Shown here: in pieces, positions 5,520-9,662 of the stretch
How positions within the stretch are numbered: position 1 is the stretch's first letter
How the letters are laid out: every line of letters starts with the position of its first letter
NCBI GenBank assembly: GCA_011050175.1
Contig: DRGF01000155.1
Location: 1-9,662, forward strand
DNA from: Thermococcus sp.
GTDB lineage: Archaea > Methanobacteriota_B > Thermococci > Thermococcales > Thermococcaceae
Length of the DNA stretch: 9,662 nt
Reading direction: 5' to 3'
Made by a program: the position numbers and the translations under genes
Notes under the pieces: generated by a model
Told to the model about the DNA's origin: nothing
Databases searched by the model: none
What the model saw: only the letters and a program-made list of their open reading frames with translations

Positions 5520-7460
5520 ATGGCAAAGGTTACAGACATGGTGTTGTGGGACAAGCCGGGGGAGAAGGTTCTCCTCCTCGGCAACCAGGCCATAGCGCGC
5601 GGTGCTCTGGAGGCGAACATAGCGGTTTACGCCGCCTACCCGGGAACTCCGAGCTCAGAGCTCACCGACACAATGGCGGTGGTTGCTAAGAGGGCAGGAG
5701 TTTACATGGAGTACTCGACCAACGAGAAGGTCGCTTTCGAGACCGCTCTGGCCGCTGCATGGAGCGGCCTCAGGGCTATGACGGCAATGAAGCACGTCGG
5801 CCTTAACGTCGCCGCCGACACCTTCATGAGCGCCGTCGGAATGGGCGTCGAGGGCGGCTTCGTCATAATGGTCGCCGACGACCCGAGCATGTGGAGCAGC
5901 CAGAACGAGCAGGACACCCGTGTTTACGCGAAGTTCGCCAACGTCCCGGTCCTTGAGCCAATTTCACCGCATGAGGCCAAGGAGATGACTAAGTACGCCT
6001 TCGAGCTCAGCGAGAAGTTCAAGCACTTTGTGATCCTGAGGACGACTACCAGAACCTCCCACGCCCGCGGTGACGTCGTTCTCGGCGAGCTGCCCGAGGA
6101 GATAAAGCATGCAAAGAGGAAGTTCGGAAACTTCAAGAAGGACCCGAGCAGGTTCGTCGATGTCCCGGCCAACGCGAGGAAGTTCCACCCGGTAATACTT
6201 GAGAAGATTGAGAAGATACGCGAGGAGCTCAACAACTGCCCGTTCAACTGGATAGAGGGCAAGGAAGACGCCAAGGTTGGTATAATCGCCCCTGGCCTCA
6301 GCTACGCCTACGTCAAGGAGGCCCTCCACTGGCTCGGCGTTGAGGACGTTAAGATTCTTAAGCTCGGAACACCGTTCCCTGTCCCCTACGGGCTCCTTGA
6401 GAAGTTCTTCGACGGCCTTGAGAAGGTTCTCATCGTCGAGGAGCTTGAGCCTGTCGTCGAGGAGCAGGTCAAGACCTGGGCCTACGACAAGGGCATCACT
6501 ATCCCGATTCACGGAAAGGACCTCGTACCGAGGGTCTACGAGATGACAACGAGGAGGGCCGTTGAGGCCATAACCAAGTTCCTTGGCATTGACACACCGG
6601 TTAACTACGAGGAGCTTGACGCAAAGTACCAGAAAGTGCTGGATATGGTCCCGCCGAGGCCACCGAGCCTCTGCCCGGCCTGCCCGCACAGGAACAGCTT
6701 CTACGCCATAAAGAAGGCCACAAGAGGAAAGGGCATCTACCCGAGCGACATAGGCTGTTACACCCTCGGTCTCCTCCCGCCGCTCAACGCGGTTGATACG
6801 ACCGTCGCAATGGGAGGCTCAATAGGCATCGCGCACGGGCTTGAGATAGCCCAGCACGGCTCCCTGAGCGAGGAGCAGAGGAAGAACGAGAAGAAGGTGG
6901 TCGTGGCCACCATCGGTGACTCAACGTTCTACCACACCGGCCTTCCGGCCCTGGCCAACGCCATCTACAACCGCTCCAACATCCTGGTAGTCGTCCTCGA
7001 CAACCTCGTCACGGCAATGACCGGCGACCAGCCCAACCCGAGCACGGGACAGACCCCACACGGCGAGGGCAAGAGGATACCCATTGAGGACGTTGCAAAG
7101 GCCATGGGCGCCGACTTCGTTGCCGTCGTTGACCCCTACGACATAAAGGCCACCCACGAGACCATAAAGAAGGCCCTCGAGGTAGAGGGAGTCAGCGTCG
7201 TCGTCGCAAGGCAGGTGTGTGCCCTCTACAGGATAGGTCAGATGAGGAAGAGGGGCGAGAAGTGGCCGATCTACTACGTGGACGAGGAGAAGTGTACCGG
7301 CTGTAGGGCCTGTATCAACGCCTACGGCTGTCCGGCAATCTACTGGGACGAGGAGAAGAAGCAGGCCAGAGTGGAGCCGACCATGTGCTGGGGCTGCGGA
7401 GGTTGCGCGCAGGTCTGTCCGTTTGGAGCCTTTAAGCCCGTAGAGGGGGGAGAAGAATGA
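5520..7460 (+). CDS. iorA: Indolepyruvate:ferredoxin oxidoreductase alpha subunit
   Basis: This is a 646-residue cytoplasmic protein, the usual IorA size. Start choice: ATG 5520 is five bases after GAGGTGG (5508-5514), and the upstream GTG 5511 lies within that site. Domains in order: pyrimidine-binding 2-oxoacid oxidoreductase domain (about 14-235, YPGTPSSEL at 40-48); a central domain; the CPACPHR motif (385-391); a thiamine-diphosphate domain with GDS at 466-468 and the Asp/Asn region [12 protein letters not shown] (491-502); and a C-terminal ferredoxin domain (about 586-640). The ferredoxin domain has C592-x2-C595-x2-C598-x5-C604-P and C623-x2-C626-x2-C629-x3-C633-P. With IorB it converts aryl-pyruvates (indolepyruvate, phenylpyruvate, p-hydroxyphenylpyruvate) plus CoA to aryl-acetyl-CoA, CO2 and reduced ferredoxin. 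The gene is tightly packed: 10 bases after acdA and overlapping iorB by 4. Confidence 0.95.
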   Translation: MAKVTDMVLWDKPGEKVLLLGNQAIARGALEANIAVYAAYPGTPSSELTDTMAVVAKRAGVYMEYSTNEKVAFETALAAAWSGLRAMTAMKHVGLNVAADTFMSAVGMGVEGGFVIMVADDPSMWSSQNEQDTRVYAKFANVPVLEPISPHEAKEMTKYAFELSEKFKHFVILRTTTRTSHARGDVVLGELPEEIKHAKRKFGNFKKDPSRFVDVPANARKFHPVILEKIEKIREELNNCPFNWIEGKEDAKVGIIAPGLSYAYVKEALHWLGVEDVKILKLGTPFPVPYGLLEKFFDGLEKVLIVEELEPVVEEQVKTWAYDKGITIPIHGKDLVPRVYEMTTRRAVEAITKFLGIDTPVNYEELDAKYQKVLDMVPPRPPSLCPACPHRNSFYAIKKATRGKGIYPSDIGCYTLGLLPPLNAVDTTVAMGGSIGIAHGLEIAQHGSLSEEQRKNEKKVVVATIGDSTFYHTGLPALANAIYNRSNILVVVLDNLVTAMTGDQPNPSTGQTPHGEGKRIPIEDVAKAMGADFVAVVDPYDIKATHETIKKALEVEGVSVVVARQVCALYRIGQMRKRGEKWPIYYVDEEKCTGCRACINAYGCPAIYWDEEKKQARVEPTMCWGCGGCAQVCPFGAFKPVEGGEE

Positions 7461-8065
7461 AGGAGTACAACATAGTCATCACCGGTGTCGGCGGCCAGGG
7501 TGTCCTGACGGCCGCCAACATTCTCGGATGGGCCGCCCTTCACGCCGGCCACAAGGTCAGGATGGGTGAAGTTCACGGGATGAGCCAGCGCTTTGGTAGC
7601 GTTGTCTCGTACGTCCGCTTCGGCGAGGAAGTTTACGGTTCAATGGTTCCGGAAGGAAAGGGCGACGTTATCCTCGCCTTCGAGCCGGTTGAGGCGCTCC
7701 GCTACATCAACTACCTCAAAGAGGGCGGAATGGTCGTCGTGAACACCAAGCCCATCGTCCCGGTCCAGGTCTCGATGGGCAAGGCCCGCTACCCAGAGCT
7801 CGAAGAAATCAGGAAGATAGTCGAGGAGGACTTCAAGGCCAAGTGGATAGGCTTCAACGCCGAGGAGCTCGCCATAAAGGCCGGCCACGTCGTCACGACC
7901 AACACCGTCCTCATCGGTGCCCTGACCCAGATTCCGGAGTTCCCGCTCGACGCGGAGCACGTTAGGGAAGTCATAAGGCTCAGCGTCCCGCCCAAGGCCG
8001 TCGAGATGAACATGAAGGCCTTCGACCTCGGTGTCCAGGCCGCGAAGGAGATTCTGGGGCTCTGA
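7457..8065 (+). CDS. iorB: Indolepyruvate:ferredoxin oxidoreductase beta subunit
   Basis: This is a 202-residue protein of the pyruvate:ferredoxin oxidoreductase gamma-domain family. It starts at ATG 7457, overlapping the iorA stop (ATGA), with the G-rich site GAGGGGGGAG at 7443-7452. The glycine-rich [11 protein letters not shown] (10-20) and the [17 protein letters not shown] motif are characteristic of IorB; most relatives have MSQRGG where this has MSQRFG. It completes the heteromeric enzyme with IorA. The 4-base overlap fits coupled translation of an obligate complex. A T/C-rich region follows the stop. Confidence 0.95.
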   Translation: MKEYNIVITGVGGQGVLTAANILGWAALHAGHKVRMGEVHGMSQRFGSVVSYVRFGEEVYGSMVPEGKGDVILAFEPVEALRYINYLKEGGMVVVNTKPIVPVQVSMGKARYPELEEIRKIVEEDFKAKWIGFNAEELAIKAGHVVTTNTVLIGALTQIPEFPLDAEHVREVIRLSVPPKAVEMNMKAFDLGVQAAKEILGL

Positions 8066-8072
8066 TGCCCAG

Positions 8073-8095
8073 TTACTTCTCTTCTTTTGTTCCCC
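8073..8095 (+). terminator. T/C-rich terminator region after iorB
   Basis: TTACTTCTCTTCTTTTGTTC follows the iorB stop by about 8 bases. It is a broken U-rich tract consistent with archaeal termination of the acdA-iorA-iorB transcript. No hairpin was seen. Confidence 0.4.
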
Positions 8096-8110
8096 CGAAA
8101 TTCTTATTAG
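8095..8110 (+). promoter_or_regulatory. BRE/TATA promoter of the McrC-like gene
   Basis: CCGAAA followed by TTCTTATTAG (8101-8110) is a BRE plus an imperfect TATA element. It would place the transcript start near 8130, just ahead of GGTG (8132-8135) and the ATG at 8141. Confidence 0.5.
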
Positions 8111-8140
8111 TTTGAAACGGAATAACTTTTTGGTGTATCC

Positions 8141-9662
8141 ATGCAGTGCATCGATGGGAAGACGCTCGATGGCTGGAGGATATCTTCCACTAAGGACGGC
8201 TACTGGGCATTCATAGAAGATGAAAAACTCTACATCTTTGAGTGGATAAAGTATCACGTTGAAGGAACAAACAATGACCTTAGGGAAGTTCTCATCAACG
8301 GTAAGCCTGCGAAGAGGCTTAAAAACGGGCTTTTTGTCGTGTCCTTTGGAAATTTTGTCGGCCTTTCCGAATTAGTCCTTATTTTTGAAAATGGCAGAAC
8401 AATAACAATGCCCGTTGAAGTCCTTTCGTCCAAGCTCTCAAAGATTAATCCAGAATTTTTCTCAAATCTCAAGAGCCAATATGAGTGGATTGAGCGGCTT
8501 TCAAACGTCCAAAACGCTTTTGTTGATGCGCTAATTGGGGACATCCTCCAGTATTCGCAGGCAATCCCCTTCTATCTTGAGTCCCCAACCGCGTTCTCAG
8601 TTACGGAAAGCGACGAGCCAATTAACGAGCTCTTCGCCTACCACTTCCTCCGCTCAAACAAAACCCGAATCATCGAGGCCTTTGAGATGATTATGCACAG
8701 GATGAAGCGAGAACTTAGAGTGGAGGAAGAGTGGCCAAGGCCAAATGAGGTCGACGAAGTAACCCCCGAAACGCTGATTTCAATCGCAGGACATCCAGAA
8801 TATCTGGCACCAGCGGGAGATGGCGTTCTCGTGGCAAAATACTTGAACGGCTACGTCCCCACCAAAGTTCTTGGAAGTAGAAAGTACGAAAGCTTTGACA
8901 CCCCGGAGAACCGGTTTGCAAAGCATTTTCTCAATATTCTCATTGAGTGGGGCGAGAGGGTCGTGGAAACCTTCAACGAAAAAGATGCCGACTTGAAACC
9001 CATCAGGGAGCTCCTTGGGGAGCTTGAGTTCATTAGAAGCGATAGCGTTTGGGAAGAGATAGGCAACATGACGCTCTTTCCGTATACCTCCCAGACGCTC
9101 CTCAAGGGCGACGGCTACCGCGACCTGCTTGAGCTTTACAGGGAGTTCACGGCGTACTCGCCTTTCTTCGAGGAGCTTCAAAGGGCGATAGATAACAAGG
9201 ACATCGCAACGTTGTACGAGTATTGGTGCTTCTTCAGGCTCGTGAAGGAACTTAGCGGAGTCCTTGGAAAGAAGAGCATCCGCATCGTTGTCACGCCCGC
9301 GGGGGAGTTATCAGAAAGCGGAGACGTTTACGCACAATTTGACAACGACTGGAGGCTCTACTACAACAAAAGGTTGACTTCCCAGAAATGGAGCTACTCC
9401 GTGACGCTGAGGCCAGATTTCTCGCTGTTTAGAAATGGAAAACTTATAGGGGTCTTCGACGCCAAGTTCAAGCTCGACGTGGTTGATGAACCCAAGGAAA
9501 TCGAGGACTTTGACAAAGAAGACGAGGAAGCAGAGAGAAGTTGGAACTACACGACGTGGGCAAAGCTTGAGGACATTTACAAGATGCACGCTTATAGAGA
9601 CGCCTTGGGGTGCAGGTTCGCGGTGGTGCTGTATCCGGGAAGGAGGAGTGTGTTTTTTGATG
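8141..9662 (+). CDS. DUF2357 / PD-(D/E)XK nuclease, McrC-like (3' partial)
   Basis: The frame is open from ATG 8141 to the right edge with no stop: 507 codons plus one base are visible, so the gene is truncated by the window. GGTG (8132-8135) is five bases before the ATG. The N-terminal and middle parts resemble DUF2357 (PNEVDEVTPETL near residue 206, then SRKYESFDTPENRFAKHFL near 252-270). The C-terminal part looks like the PDDEXK_7 (DUF524) nuclease: a helix with E360-Y-W362 (LYEYWCFFRL), then D426 (RPDFSLF), then D440-A-K442 (FDAKFK). This gives the full E...D...D-x-K active-site set. Such proteins act as the nuclease partner of an McrB-like AAA+ GTPase in modification-dependent (type IV) restriction; that partner is not visible and would be expected just downstream. 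Codon use is more AT-rich than in the neighbouring ior genes, which hints at acquired DNA. Family assignment is from motif memory. Confidence 0.75.
   Translation, partial: MQCIDGKTLDGWRISSTKDGYWAFIEDEKLYIFEWIKYHVEGTNNDLREVLINGKPAKRLKNGLFVVSFGNFVGLSELVLIFENGRTITMPVEVLSSKLSKINPEFFSNLKSQYEWIERLSNVQNAFVDALIGDILQYSQAIPFYLESPTAFSVTESDEPINELFAYHFLRSNKTRIIEAFEMIMHRMKRELRVEEEWPRPNEVDEVTPETLISIAGHPEYLAPAGDGVLVAKYLNGYVPTKVLGSRKYESFDTPENRFAKHFLNILIEWGERVVETFNEKDADLKPIRELLGELEFIRSDSVWEEIGNMTLFPYTSQTLLKGDGYRDLLELYREFTAYSPFFEELQRAIDNKDIATLYEYWCFFRLVKELSGVLGKKSIRIVVTPAGELSESGDVYAQFDNDWRLYYNKRLTSQKWSYSVTLRPDFSLFRNGKLIGVFDAKFKLDVVDEPKEIEDFDKEDEEAERSWNYTTWAKLEDIYKMHAYRDALGCRFAVVLYPGRRSVFFD

Noticed and set aside
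4877..5620. Minus-strand open frame of 247 codons opposite acdA/iorA
   Set aside because: Long antisense frames are common opposite G/C-ending codon genes. Composition is low-quality and no family is recognisable.
5964..6689. Minus-strand open frame of 241 codons opposite iorA
   Set aside because: It is an antisense shadow of iorA with Leu/Val/Glu-rich sequence and no start signals.
7640..8257. Minus-strand open frame spanning the iorB end and the nuclease start
   Set aside because: It covers two well-supported plus-strand genes and their promoter, and shows no domain or ribosome binding site.

Overview
The window comes from a hyperthermophilic euryarchaeon of the Thermococcales (Thermococcus/Pyrococcus type). 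The signs are archaeal TATA/BRE promoters lying about 25 bases ahead of GGTGA-type ribosome binding sites, GTG starts, T-tract ends after genes, AGG/GAG-rich codon use, and a peptide-fermentation cluster (ADP-forming acyl-CoA synthetase alpha subunit plus indolepyruvate:ferredoxin oxidoreductase) that is characteristic of the group.

Layout, left to right. (1) The 3' end of an unrecognised gene (2-274, +). (2) A very small C2H2 zinc-finger protein (348-491, +). (3) Two minus-strand genes reading towards it: a UPF0173-type metallo-beta-lactamase-fold hydrolase (1652-2323) and, downstream of it, a membrane-anchored regulator (601-1605). The regulator combines a signal peptide, a cell-wall-binding-repeat-2 ectodomain, one membrane helix and a cytoplasmic winged helix. 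(4) A divergent, AT-rich intergenic region leading into a PutP-like sodium:solute symporter (2532-3998, +). (5) The tightly packed operon acdA-iorA-iorB (4133-8065, +). (6) After a T-rich stop region, the 5' part of a DUF2357/PD-(D/E)XK (McrC-like) nuclease gene (8141 to the window edge, +), with more AT-rich codon use than its neighbours.

How the genes fit together. iorAB oxidatively decarboxylates aryl-pyruvates made by transamination of aromatic amino acids, giving aryl-acetyl-CoA and reduced ferredoxin. The ADP-forming CoA synthetase alpha subunit, with a beta subunit encoded outside this window, then recovers the thioester energy as ATP. The symporter just upstream has its own promoter and could supply an amino acid such as proline, but that link is inference. 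The regulator and the hydrolase look like separate housekeeping or sensing functions. The last gene may mark the start of a type IV restriction/defence module whose McrB-like partner would lie beyond the right edge.

The two items most worth following up are the membrane-tethered transcription regulator with its unusual ectodomain and the McrC-like nuclease at the right edge. No rRNA, tRNA, CRISPR array, insertion sequence or origin was seen.
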